The notes beneath the pieces are model-generated. The model saw only the letters and a program-made list of their open reading frames with translations. It was not told where the DNA came from and searched no databases. Both the position numbers and the translations under genes were made by a program. Shown here piece by piece: positions 23,162 to 34,632 of a stretch of 64,000 nt of DNA (its first letter is position 1; each line of letters starts with the position of its first letter). The DNA comes from Ceratobasidium sp. AG-K (lineage: Eukaryota > Basidiomycota > Agaricomycetes > Cantharellales > Ceratobasidiaceae), in NCBI GenBank assembly GCA_037039685.1, contig JAWNGF010000011.1, positions 1,054,001-1,118,000 of the forward strand. Direction: 5' to 3'.

Positions 23162-24941
23162 TCAGGTGGCAATCTTGGGAGGAAATAGGCTTGGTCGTGC
23201 CGCACGACGAGTGGAGTCGACAACCCCGGACGTAGCGTTGTGAGTTTCCTGTGGCTGTGGTATAGATGGAATAGTGGAGCTGCTCGTAGCTGTAGTTTGA
23301 CCTCCTATTTGCCGTCTAATTTTGATCGTCAAACGCGTGGTGGGCTCGGAGGCACTATTCATTAGGGTTGAATTGTGGTCCGACGGCCGACGATCACCAC
23401 CTGACCGGTGTGTAGTGCGTGTCGGCACTGCGGGACGAGGGGGTTCGGTGTATGTCCTGTGTTTGGACTTCTTAGACGTCGTGGTGTTCCTTAACGGGGA
23501 GACAGGCTGGTCAAATGCTCTCTTCCCACTTCGTTTCGGTCTCCCAGATTGAATACTGATTGGTTTGGGGGACACAGAGGAAGCTTCCCCCGATGAGCTT
23601 TGTTCGACCTGGTACTCTTCGAACCCCTGGGCAAACGATTGAATATCGCCTTGCACCCAGACATCAAATACTCCATCCCATTCACGAGTTGGGACAGGAA
23701 ATTCGAGATTAAGGTAGACTGTTTTAACCGGTTGTTTATCATCGCCGGAATCAACGCTGGGGTGGAGTGCTTTGGCGAATTCGCGCACTATCCTCTTTGC
23801 ACCAGGTATCCGTAAGCTCGTACCAGCCACAATGAGCAAATCATCACCACGCTTTCGCCGCGCAGACCCCGACCTGCTGAGTTGGCCGCTGCCAAGGCCT
23901 ATCAAGTCTCGCCGGACGATTTCGCCGACCCGCTCGGCTTCGCCCTCTCGATGCGGCTCATTATAGAGCACAACTCCAGGGCGCAGCCGAGCAACCCCAC
24001 GGGTACGCTTGCCGACTAGCCGACGAGTTCCGTCCAATTCAGCGCACTGGGGGCAAGCCAAGGATGTACCAAGTCTAAGGGATTCAAGGTGATCAGACAG
24101 AGGCAACGTCATGTAACATGTTGGGCAATAGAGGTGCTGTAGAGTGCCATGTAGAGGGACACAGCGAGGTAACTGAGGATTAGGCGCCGGAGTCGAAGCC
24201 GGGGATGACATCGCTGATGAAATAACGGCGGGTGTATGTGACGCAGGAGACGGTATCGGTGACAGATCTGATGAAGAGCTTCCTGCAGGGGTACCAGGGG
24301 CAGACGGTGTTACAAGCTTTCGCTTCCGAGGACGAGGTGGAAATACCGGCACACCAAAAGAAAGCCCGGCACGCTCCTCCAGAGCGTCAATATTCTGAGT
24401 ATAAACACGGAGTAGTTGGCCTCGAGAGTCTAGTTGTTGCAGCATGGCATGGAACGGTGTTGGCTGTGCGTCCTCAGAAAGTGTCGCCAGATGAGATATC
24501 ATCTTGTAGAACAGTGCGGTGGTCTCCTCGGACTAGAATGCAAATAAACCTAGTGCATGATGACCGTCAGACGCAATAACACACCTTGAAGACAGCAGCG
24601 TCAAACAGGTCCCGCCCTGATGTGATATTCTCCTTGGGATGCTCACGCTTCAGGCTTTGGAATAGACCGCTAGGAGAACGAAAATCCGGGATTCCAGCAT
24701 GGACTGATATCCCTGCGCCTATCGTGCACATATTCTCAACACTTGAAATCTCGGGTAGCTCGTACTGCCTTGATGGCAACGCACCGCAGAGCACGACGAT
24801 CCTCCTAGCTTCACTGATGGATTGGTACACTTCCTGTAACTTACTGTAATTATTCTCCGCCAGTCGGGCGCAGGATGGTATCTGAGCGGAACTACTAGCT
24901 CCATCTAAAGAAACGACCGAAGTAAAGGGGGACCGAGGCAT
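23162..24941 (-). CDS. Sirtuin, Hst3/Hst4-like NAD-dependent histone deacetylase
   Basis: Three exons (24941-24785, 24718-24585, 24532-23162) give 553 aa. The Rossmann fold begins with RRIVVLCGAGISVHAGIPDF followed by RSPSGLF; then come TQNIDALE, the catalytic His in CVPLHGTLQHLYC, and a zinc ribbon of two CxxC pairs (CPTC and CPQC, 26 residues apart). Later elements are RPGVVLYNEP, DDLLIVAGTSLRIPGAKRIV and VYLNLEFPVP. The combination matches the Hst3/Hst4 branch, which removes acetyl from histone H3 Lys56 and protects genome stability. Two features extend the core: a Ser/Pro-rich insert of about 70 residues between NIDALE and the catalytic His, with a basic PRPRKRK sequence, and a disordered C-terminus of about 170 residues. 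The gene is head to head with SEM1. Confidence 0.92.
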
Positions 24942-25090
24942 TGTTTGAGGGTGTGCTGGCGCTCAGATGGCTGCCCGGTACGGCCTGGATCATCGTTACG
25001 AGTGCGGCCGAGATCGGTTCAGGGCCGGTCCCGCGTGACTTGGTCCAATTCAGGGATCGGTCAGCAAACGCAGACGCGTCCCCTGCCACC
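24942..25090. promoter_or_regulatory. Compact bidirectional promoter, sirtuin/SEM1
   Basis: Only 149 bp separates the two divergent start codons, so the genes probably share core promoter elements. No clear TATA box is visible in either direction. The SEM1 start sits in a strong CCACC-ATG context. Confidence 0.6.
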
Positions 25091-25501
25091 ATGAGCTCCG
25101 CGAAACCAGCCTCCGACCCAAAGATGGATGTTGATGCTCCGAATAAGAAACAAGTGCCAGCACTTGGAGTGCTGGAGGAGGACGATGAATTTGAAGAGTT
25201 CCCGGCTCAAGGTGAGTATGCGTCGTGTCTCTTGCTGTAAATCACCTCATGGCCGCAGATTGGGAGGATCGCGATACGGATATTGCGAATCTTGCGAATG
25301 CACCGGGAGGAGCGAAGAACGCCGCCGATACTTTGTGGGAGGACAACTGGGATGATGATGATGTAGAGGACGACTTTAGCAAACAGCTTCGGTATGTGAT
25401 CTGCTTCATTGTGGTACAGACAACCTCATTGCTGTTCGAGTAGAGAAGAGGTAGCAAAACAGGCCTCGCGATCCAACGAGCCTCAACCGATGACTCACTG
25501 A
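25091..25501 (+). CDS. SEM1: Sem1/Dss1, 26S proteasome lid and TREX-2 subunit
   Basis: Three exons (25091-25211, 25259-25391, 25444-25501) give 103 aa. This small acidic protein stabilises the proteasome lid and also serves TREX-2 mRNA export and, in many species, BRCA2-type recombination complexes. The two conserved acidic-aromatic patches are plain: LEEDDEFEEFPAQDWED, then TLWEDNWDDDDVEDDFSKQL, followed by the C-terminal helix REEVAKQ. Family members are 70-100 aa. The N-terminus adds about 25 residues (MSSAKPASDPKMDVDAPNKK). Both introns are GT-AG and near 50 nt. Confidence 0.95.
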
Positions 25502-25780
25502 GCGTAGGAGGTGTAGGGAATTGGACGATGGTTAGTATTTGTGGCCTAGCTCGTAATTGTTTCTAAGTCAACCTTCAGCTAGGACTGGATGTACTATCTC
25601 GTATACAATTAATGAACCTGTGCATCGCGTGCAGCCGGTAACTCTATTCGAACTCTGATTGAGATCCGAATCCCGCCGTGACGTCCCTTCCACGTGTGTT
25701 CACAACCATGAGGCAATATATTGAAAGCATACTTGACGTTGAACAGGAATAGTAAAAATCGTAATTACAATCAACAAGGA
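25502..25780. other. Convergent spacer
   Basis: Between the 3' ends of SEM1 (+) and the MFS transporter (-). No feature recognised. Confidence 0.6.
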
Positions 25781-28264
25781 TCACAACGAGGTCTTTTCTT
25801 TCTCTCCCGCCTGTTGGACCTCCACACTCTCCACATCGCTTGTCGAAGCCAACCCCATTTTCGAGGTGTCATAGCCGTGTGCGGCGAGGTACTCGCGGAA
25901 CTGAAAGGCGGCCGGAGTTGTAAGGATACAGTTGGCAAGCCAGAATCGTCTTTGGGACATACCTTATTATCCTCATCTAACATGCCGTCGTGCGATAGAG
26001 GTCGAATGAAGAAAAACGTAATAAGGGCACTCAGAATTGCGAGGCCTTGGATCAAGTCGGTGAGCTGACTGATGATCACACCTGGAACTACTCACCACTA
26101 CCGATCCAGAAGGGGCCAGTGTTGCCGCGTGTCGAGGAAGCACCCCCAAACGCTGGAGCGAGTTAGTTGGCGCTGGATACTCATCGTTGGAACTTACCCT
26201 CAATCATAGGTGGGAATGCTACTCTGGGTCAATCCCACGTTGCATATTCATTTGAACGAACCGAGACTTACCCCAAGTTCCTACAAAGGCTCCAACCTTG
26301 CCAATTGCAGCTGCGATCCCGTAGAACTGTCCACGCACAGCCGTGGGTCCACTCTTGGAGGCCAATAGACCAAGGCAGTTGCCGGGGCCGAATTCACCGA
26401 ACGATAGGAAGATGCCATACAGCACCTGAAAGGAGCGTTAGGCCTATCAAACTCGGATCATATACAACTCACCGCAAACCCGGCGATATTTTTTTGAAGA
26501 CTGGATCTAGGGTCAGAACTCGCAATACGCAGGCGATTGGTACGTACTTGACATATCCACCGCTCATGCCAAATCCAATCACTGCCTGGCAGAGTAGGCC
26601 AGTAATCTTTACAGAATTTAATAGTGGACTCAGAAGTCAAGATGAAACCTACCATGGTATACTTAGGGCCCAAATAGTCCACCACGAACGCGCCAATAAC
26701 AGTGCCCGGAATGTAGAACAGGCTAGATGAATGGTAAAGCGGCGTTCCAGAGAACAGTAAACGACTTACTTGATAACCACATTCCAGCCGAAGATAACAT
26801 AAAGGCTATCGACATCTCCAATAATACTATCGACAATTGTTGACGAGAAAATGCCAAACTGGAAGTGACGTTAGACCTCATCAAAAGCCTGCAACAAGTG
26901 CACTCACTGGATATCTACATTCAAGTTATAGTGAGGTGAGACGAACGGTTAGTTGACGTACACAATGAAATCATAAAGGAACCTATGGCAGAGTAAGCAT
27001 AATGATCCAAATATTAGACTTGTACCCACCAGGTGACACTGATGGCCAGAAGACTCCCCCAGTAGCGCTTCAGAATGAGTAAGTAGGGTACCTTAGCATC
27101 ACGCATCGAGTCCCGTTGGTACCGAGCCGGCTCTTCCATTCGCAGTCGCCAAATCAAGACGGCAAGAGCTGGGAATATACCTAGGCCAAGCGCACCTCGC
27201 CACACTGCTCGAAGATGGTTCTCGCCAAATCTAAAGTGCATGAGCACACGTGCATCCCAGGACAGTCAGTGCTTACATCCATAACAGTACCAAGGGAGTA
27301 AATGCCGAGATAACGAATCCAAAATCTATCATTGTATCTATGTCGAGCGATAAGTGGGTGAAATCCCTCGAGGTAGAAGCACTCACTAGTAGCCAACGCA
27401 AACCATCGGTGCTGCGCATTTTTGGAGATTCCATCCTCTTCTGATTGCTCGGACGCTGCGACGGAGCCAGAAGGGTATTCTGCACCGACCTAGATGACCC
27501 AGTGAGTACGGGGGATTTTATGACGAAAATTGACATACCCCAATGCCCAGTAGGAAGCTGATAGGAGGGTTAATTAATTGATGACTAAGGGTCACGATGC
27601 ATGCGAACATACCGGCAAGCGCTCAACATAGCCAAGAGCCCCCCCGTACTTCCATGGGCACCAGCCGAGCATGCCGAAAGGAATGAAAAGACAGCCACGA
27701 TCACGGTGGCAGACATCTGTTGGGGTGTTAAGGTGAAAAGAGATCTTGATTGCCTATCTTACCATTCCAAACTTTCGTCCGACCTTGTCACTAAGGTAGC
27801 CGAACAAGAGCTACAGTGCATGAGACTGGGTTGTTCATGAGGAAGTGGGTCGTTGCTAACCATTCCAACTATAGTCCCCGCGAACGCCAAGGATGAGAGT
27901 GTCGTCCCATAGTTGTGCTTGGCAATTGCCTCGGGGTAAAGTCGTCGAAGGACTATCAACTATTAATTCATGACTTTGTAGAGGTTATTGATACCTACTC
28001 GTATTCACTGAGGCGCCTGTCAGAGACGAGACAATCCTTCATGCTATGCTTGTACTCACCACTTCCAATAACCCCATTCGCATAACCTATAACCGGTTAG
28101 AGAATATACACCACAAAATTGGGAACCCGCATTACCATCCGAAAACAGCGCAGTGCCACACCTATAAAACTGTCAGTCACAACCCAGCAAATGATTCGCT
28201 CGACGCACGCAAAAATGAGAGAGACCTGCGAGAGCCCAAGTTTCTTGGGGGTTTGCTCAGCCAT
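25781..28264 (-). CDS. MFS transporter, GIT1/phosphate:H+ symporter-like
   Basis: I resolve 22 exons, all in phase, giving 481 aa. The first exons are 28264-28226, 28169-28136, 28086-28060, 28007-27999 and 27952-27861; the last is 25900-25781. Major-facilitator signatures appear in order: [34 protein letters not shown] (the loop 2-3 motif), [74 protein letters not shown], then [17 protein letters not shown] and [20 protein letters not shown]. This pattern matches fungal glycerophosphodiester/phosphate-type transporters related to Git1. The substrate remains inference. The C-terminal cytosolic tail is [13 protein letters not shown] and about 25 more residues. Two coding micro-exons (9 and 7 nt) are required for the frame. 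Its tandem copy lies upstream at 29038-31502. Confidence 0.88.
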
Positions 28265-29037
28265 GTTGAAGTCGTCCAGAGGAATACAGATTTGGGTACC
28301 GGTACTTATCTTCCCCGAAGCGAGCCACGTGGGGTGAATTCTTGTCATGCGATTGGTGTTTGTGATGTACGAGAATAACCGATTCTGTATCAAGGGGCTC
28401 GTCATTCTAACCGACGGATTCTACTCAAACGCCCTATGATGTTCAAGGCTTCGCTGAACATTTGGAGGAGATAGAAGGCATGATGGCAAGCATGGAGTTT
28501 CCTGGTTCTCGTGAATGAACTCCTCGGTATCAAGCATGATGCAGATTTGATGCCGAGCTTCCCGAGCCAAGAACTCTAAGAATAAGTCGATCAAAAGTGG
28601 CAAGAACACGGCAGGAGCGAACAGTCTGGGAACAATCCGCGCTGGCTCAATGCCAGCAGACCGCTCTTCTACGGTACACAAAGAATAACATTGAACAGGA
28701 ACTATAGAAGCAATGAACTCTCTGTGGACATCAACCGAGTTGGAAATTTAAGGCTACATCACCTGACCTGGAGGAATGTCACATCTTCGAATACAGCACT
28801 CCCAAATGCACATACCTAAATCAGGATCGTAATAGTCACCCAAGCTAGAAAAGAGAAATGGTCCTCGTTTAAGATTGGCCTCAAATTTAAAGACAAGCCA
28901 TATACATGTTGATTCTACATTTCAGAAATAAACCAAGTGGCTCTTTGAAAGGATTTGGTCGTGTATTAGGGTTCAAAGAAAGGTCATTTGTTTTACATTG
29001 ACTTGTGGTTTTTGGTGGAAGCTTAATCAGTAAGAGG
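28265..29037. other. Spacer between tandem transporter copies
   Basis: Upstream region of the intact MFS gene and downstream region of its duplicate. The stretch around 28525-28585 is similar to 31755-31845 upstream of the duplicate (both end CTAAGAATAA). This suggests that the duplication included some promoter sequence. Confidence 0.5.
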
Positions 29038-31502
29038 TTATAGGGGTGGTTCCTCCTTCTTGTCTCCAGTTTGTTGAGCCCTGACGCTTTCGACATCACT
29101 CGTGGAGGTGATCTCCATTATTGAGGTATCATACCCGTGCGCCGCGAGATACTCGCGGAACTAAGATTGATCGGACCTGTAAGATTATGGATAGCGAGCT
29201 GGACGGTCTCCCGGATGTACCTTCATCAGCCATGCCGTCGTGCGTAAGAGGTCGGAAGAAGAAAAGCGTAATTAGGACACTGAGTAGTGCGAGCCAAGGG
29301 CTCGCATTAGTAGGCTTATGGTTGATCGTACCTGTATTTGCTCGCCACTTCCGAACCAAAAGCCCCCGGCGTTTCCCCTCACGGACGAAGGTCCCTCAAA
29401 TGCCGGGGCGGGTTAGTCAAAACTGTATACCGGACCTCAATGCTTAATCATGGGCGGGAAGGCCGCCTCATCTTAGTACTATGGTACACTAGGTCGCGAG
29501 GGAAAACTGAGACATACCCCAAGTTCCCACAAAGCTTCAGCCTTGCCAATGGCAGCCGCGATACCGTAGAACTGCCCTAGTGCAGCCGTGGATCCACTCT
29601 TGGATGCCGATTGACCGAGGCAGCTCCCAGGGCCGAACTCGTCAAAAGTCAAGAAAATTCCATACAACACCTTATAGGAGAATAAGTGCCATTAAACCTA
29701 GACCTTATGGGGCTCACCGCAAATCCAGCGATATTTTTTTGAAGTCTGGATCAGGGTCAGAACTTGTAGCGGTAGAATATCTGATACGCACCGGACGTAT
29801 CCACCACCCATGCCAAACCCGATAGCTACCAGACAGACCAGGCCCAGGGTCTACGCAGAGTCAACAATGTGGCGAGAAGCTAACGTAGCTCTTACCATGG
29901 TATACTTGGGTCCCAAAATGTCCACCACGAATGCGCCAATAACCGTTCCCGGGATGTAGAACAGGCTATATCAATGTCAGGAACGGCCTTGGGCGAAAGC
30001 ATACGACTTACTCTTGATCACTACATTCCATTCGAAGATAACAGAAAGGTTTTCAACGTCCCCAATGATATTATCGATGATAGCTAACGAAAAAATACCA
30101 AACTGGAAGTGACGTTAAACCCCATCGACGGCCCCAACCGATTTTACTCACTGTGTAACTACAATAAAAGCTGTAGTGAGGTCAGGCGAACGGTTAGTTG
30201 ACGTACACGATGAAATCATGAAGGAACCTGTAGCATGTAAGTATAAAATATAAACTCGGAATTTTATGTGTACCAAACGGCGTCGATGGCAAGGATATTT
30301 GTTCAGTAACGCTTCACAGTGTGTAAGCAGGGGACTTTGGCATTACACGTGGAATCACGCTGGTACCGAGCCGACTCTTCCACGCGCAGTCGCCAAACCA
30401 AGGCAGCAAGAGCTGGGGCAACAGCTAGACCAGGTGAACCATGCCACACCACCCGATGATGGTTCTCGCCAAAGCTCGCTATGTGGGTATATGCGCGCCG
30501 AAAGTCAAAGCTGTACTCACATCTACAGCAATGCTAGGGGGACAAAGGCAGGGATAACAAACCCACTATCAATCATCGTGTCTGTTTCCAGAGATGAGTG
30601 AATCAAATCGGCGGGGTCAAACACTTACTAGTGGCCAGAGCAGGCCAACGGTGCTGAGCGTTTTTGAAGATCCCGTCTTCTTCTGATTACTCGGACGCTG
30701 CAACGGGGCATGAAGGATGACCTGCCCGATCTAGGGTCTCCGTGAGCATGTTCTGTAGCAATAATAATGATGGACATACCCCGATACCCGCGATGAAACT
30801 AGCAGGGGATCCATTGAGTTGAGAGAGAAAAACATGCACGCATGTACTTACCGACAAGCGCTCAATATGGCCAACATCCCCCCAATACATCCATTAGCCC
30901 CAGCGGAGCACGCCGAAAGGAAGGAAAACACGATAATAATTATTGTGGTCGACATCTATTGAATGCGAGTAGGATCGCAGGTCTTGATCGCGTTTCTTAC
31001 CATCCCGAACTTGCCCCCAACCATATTACTCAAGTATTCGAATAAGAGCTAGTCGACTTTAGAGGGGACCGCGGGCGAGATAAATATCAGCTCACCATTC
31101 CACCAATGCATCCAGCAAATGTTAGAGATGTAAGCGTTGTACCATAATTATGCTCGGTAATTCCCTTGGGGTACAGTCGCCGAAGAACTAGTAACCATCA
31201 ACTCGAGCGTCCGAAGGTTCGGAAACCGAGACCTGCTTGTATTCACTAGCTCGGTTGTTATAATCGACAAGTTCATCTCCTAATTTTATTACTACTTACC
31301 ACTCCCAAGAACTCCGTTCGCATAGCCTACAATAGGTCAGATGGCACGCACTTGACACAACGAATCTATATTACCATCTCCGAACAGTGCGGTACCACCG
31401 CTGAAAAACAGTCAGTTGCATGGTAAATAACAAAGGAATAGCATACGCGAAGACGAGTGAGACCTGCGAGAGCCTAATTTTCCTGCGGGGCTGCTCAGTC
31501 AT
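29038..31502 (-). pseudogene. Tandem duplicate of the MFS transporter, inactivated
   Basis: This copy follows the neighbouring transporter exon by exon, from MTEQPRRKIRLSQ at the start codon to [13 protein letters not shown] and a C-terminal tail. At least two lesions break it. In the exon matching [15 protein letters not shown], the codon after KRY is TGA (30303-30305) where the intact copy has TGG, and both sides align without gaps. In the exon matching [12 protein letters not shown], one base is missing just after GKA (about 29524-29549): 26 nt replace 27 nt, shifting the frame. Splice sites are mostly kept, including the 7-nt micro-exon, so decay is recent. A sequencing error could explain one lesion but hardly both. 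Confidence 0.8.
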
Positions 31503-32039
31503 GTCGAAGTTTGGCGAAGGCGTAGTCAAAGCGCACAGAAGGGGCCCCGGTACTTATCGTATCTGGAATTATACACATGGAGCTGATCCTCGCATGCGAT
31601 GAGTCTGTATGATGTGCAAGGATAAGCGAATCTATGTCGAGCGGTTTGTCCTCCACATCAACAGGTCTTTCTGAGCATTTTGTGATGCCTATGTGGTGTC
31701 CGGGCCCGATGGAGGCTGTGGGTACGAGAACGAAGTCGCTTGGTTGTTAAGACCCATGTCCTCGGCGTCGAACAAATTCACAGTAGCGGGTTATTGCATG
31801 TCGGGCTCCCCGTGCCAAGCTTAAGGTCTTCTAAGAATAAATTAGGTCATTGAACGAACGGCCGACATATCCGTTCGTTGATGGATCGCCGCTGACTAAT
31901 CTTGGAGGAGCGTTATCATAGGCGAGCTTCGACCTATGCATCCCGGTCAACGGGTACCAATGCTCCTCATGGGTCATTCCAGCGGGTTACGTACTAATGA
32001 TAGCAATTTCTTCATGCAAACTTTGAGTAAGTAACACAA
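31503..32039. other. Intergenic, partly homologous to the other copy's upstream region
   Basis: The first roughly 350 bases resemble the region upstream of the intact transporter at low identity. No gene is supported. Confidence 0.45.
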
Positions 32040-32132
32040 GCCGCGTTGGCTCAATGGTAGAGCGTCGCCCTCCTATGCATTACAAATGTAAGCGATAGGC
32101 GAAGGCTGCGAGTTCGAGTCTCGTGCGTGGTA
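32040..32132 (+). tRNA. tRNA-Arg(CCU) with a 21-nt intron
   Basis: The cloverleaf can be drawn completely. The acceptor GCCGCGT pairs with GCGTGGT (seven pairs, three of them G-U); the D-arm is GCTC-AATGGTA-GAGC; the anticodon stem is TCGCC/GGCGA. The loop CTCCTA...A has anticodon CCT at 32072-32074. The T-arm is GCGAG-TTCGAGT-CTCGT, followed by discriminator A. The intron at 32076-32096 sits in the usual place, one base 3' of the anticodon. It decodes AGG. Internal A and B box sequences (TGGCTCAATGG, GAGTTCGAGTC) are good. The number of G-U pairs is somewhat high, so partial decay is possible. Confidence 0.75.
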
Positions 32133-34108
32133 GCGGGCAGTACTTTTTTGATCCTCTTTTATGGAGACAGAACATGTATTCAAGATGACGTTTCATCGCC
32201 ATGAGTTTGGTGATTTCGCTCCCTCTTTTTTACAGCTCGGAGATTTGACCGTAGGTTGCAGACGCGTCATTTGCCTACATTCTATTGATTGGTCCGGCGC
32301 ATGAACCAGTCAAATGGCAGGGCTCATATCGGCTTAAATGCGCGTAGAAATATCGCTGAAATCAAGCTCAAACTGTCACTGCGCCTCGGGCATTTAATCA
32401 CGACCAGTGCTTATAAAACACCGCAATTTCAGCCCGATTCGAGCTGATAGTAACCAACGCTCGTCTCAAATCCAAGTACTTTCACACACAGCCGAGTCGC
32501 TACGGTTACTCTCCCATTCTACTTCGGGCGGCGGTTTGAAAGGCCACGAATGGGCGCCGTCAGTTCGAGAGCAGCTCTCATACTAGGTACGCAGCGGAGC
32601 CAATGGACAAGACGCGAAACACATTTTACGATGACGGACACGAAAAAGAAGACAGATAGGTAACCTGTACACCAGCATTCCAGGAACAAAAATAAGAATA
32701 AAGGAACCGGCAAAACTAGAAAAGGCCAGAAACATTTGTCTCTGGGATCGTCGGGGGAAATGTCTGACCACATTCTGAACCTTTTGAGACCTCAGACTTC
32801 GGTGGACGCTCACGCAGAGCCAAGAAATCATATACTCCATGCAATGATGTGAGCCGAATACTCGACTTTTTAGGAAAGGCCAGCCATCTTGTACTTTTTT
32901 GCCCATCTCGCATAGATTGTCTGGGAAGGTCCAAAACGGCCTTTTCCTGTTTGGGGTAGATTTTACATGGGTTTCCTGGCGATATGGTTTCTCAATGAGT
33001 GTGGGACGCGCGTAGAGTTGACCTGAACTCCGTAATAAGCTTGAAACATTTTGGGCTATTTTCTGTGCCAGCACTGCACATCGCCGGGGTCCGCGTCTCC
33101 TGCGCATACAAGAGCTTACTTGAGACTACGACACAGCCCGCTCGTCTGAAACAGAAGGCGTTGCACTTGTCCCCAGGCCCAGTCTCGTAGAGCTTGAAGT
33201 GGACGTACCGCCATCAGTACTGGTCAAACCAAGCTCGTGAAACTGTTGCTGAACCGCCCGATACATCGTGAACCGAGTGACTTTTTGCTATTGTTTTAAC
33301 CTAGGAAGATGAGCAAGTGACAGTCGCGCATGCCAACTTCAGGACCCCGCTAGGATTAAAGCGACGGCTCTTCCCTTCCTTCACCTGTTGGGGTAACGGT
33401 CGCACGACACGCCATTCAACGCACCGCCATGACGGACATTCAACCTGACAACACCATTCAGTTGGACACGTAGTGGGGCCTGCCAATCGACGTAAATTCA
33501 GTCATGACCTCGTAAATTTGCGGTAATGCGAGCACGGGAGAAAAAGATTTGGTTGACAGTATCAAATTGCATGTGATTTAGTAGCCACCAGCTCCACACT
33601 GCCTTTCACCTACGAGCTGTAGCTTCGTGTTCGTATCGTGTGCAAAGGAACACGAGAGGTACTATAGTAACCTCATTCAGTGGCCAACCATGGGTTCATA
33701 TAGCAACCACAGGGCTGAATTCCTTTGAACACAACGTCATGAGAAGCTGACTAATCGACCAGTAAGTCTAGACTTGGTGTGCGTTTCAGCACCATGTGTT
33801 GGATTGCACGTTCCAAGGGACGCTCAATCCAGTGTGAAGTCGTTCACATGGTCGAATCAATCCGCAGCGTGTCGAATCGAAGCGCGAGATCGACGCCAAT
33901 ATGGTCACGTTGACGCAATCGGGAAAGTTTCGGCCAACATGAGTGCATGATATTTCGTAAGGTAAAACACGGGGTTTCAATCGTGCAGTCGACAAGGGCA
34001 AGGTCCTGGGGGAAGGAGGGAAAGGCAAGAGAATACTATAGTACAATAACGGAACGATATAAACAAATCCAAAAATGACGAGTATAATGGAAAGTCTAGG
34101 GGGAGGTG
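32133..34108. other. Intergenic, no gene supported
   Basis: A TATA-like TTATAAAAC near 32410 is followed by no credible coding region. A 174-aa minus-strand ORF (32583-33107) is Arg/Cys/Ser-rich, has no recognisable domain, and probably arises by chance. The segment 33786-34108 is immediate downstream sequence of the CRIB gene. Confidence 0.5.
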
Positions 34109-34632
34109 TCATAGCGCACTGTCCTCGCGAATGGGGGTCGTGCGAGTGGGCGACGACCCGGCCGAGGAGAGCGGAGGCGAGCTCTCGCGAGGGAGCGGCA
34201 GGAGCGACGGAACGGGTTTGCGCCGGGGGGACAATACGCTGTTGTTACGGGAAACGCCGGGCGTGGTCGATGTCTGGAACACGTTAGCCCAAACTCTAGC
34301 TACGTTCGTCAGACTCACCGATTGGGCACCTGGCTGCATGTGCTTCTCGAGTTCGGCCCTCCACTGGTCGAGGTCCCATGCTCCAGTCGGGGCCATCATC
34401 TGCGCCGCGTTAGCCAAGTTCAACAAATTCAGAATAAACGTACATTATCAGTGCCAACATGGCCCTCGTGTCTGAACCCAGTAGGGGCACCAATACTACC
34501 CTTGAGCACGCGCTTCTTCTTTGTCGATCCCGAGGACCGACCGAGCTTGGGGAGCGAGGCGCGGCGCGAGCGGCCAGTGTCGTAAAACGCAGAGTCGACG
34601 ACGTCGGGCGAGCCACAGAGGAGCGAGAGCAT
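34109..34632 (-). CDS. Small CRIB-domain protein, probable Cdc42/Rac effector
   Basis: Three exons (34632-34444, 34399-34319, 34273-34109) give 144 aa. Residues 47-60 read IGAPTGFRHEGHVG, which matches the CRIB (p21-binding) consensus I-x-x-P-x-x-F-x-H-x-x-H-V-G at every fixed position. A basic run (KKKRVLKG) precedes it, as in PAK-type effectors, and may bind acidic lipids. After the motif comes AWDLDQWRAELEKHMQPG, then a Ser/Pro/Arg-rich tail. There is no kinase domain, so this is a stand-alone GTPase-binding protein, likely linking GTP-Cdc42 or Rac to polarity at the plasma membrane (inference). The second intron is 45 nt and stop-free, so its retention would add 15 residues without a frameshift. 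Confidence 0.8.

Noticed and set aside
28421..28681. 86-aa minus-strand ORF upstream of the intact transporter
   Set aside because: Lies in the duplicated promoter segment; the corresponding region upstream of the other copy is not open.
32583..33107. 174-aa minus-strand ORF
   Set aside because: No recognisable domain, Arg/Cys-rich, and competing frames of similar quality; could be a relic but not supportable.
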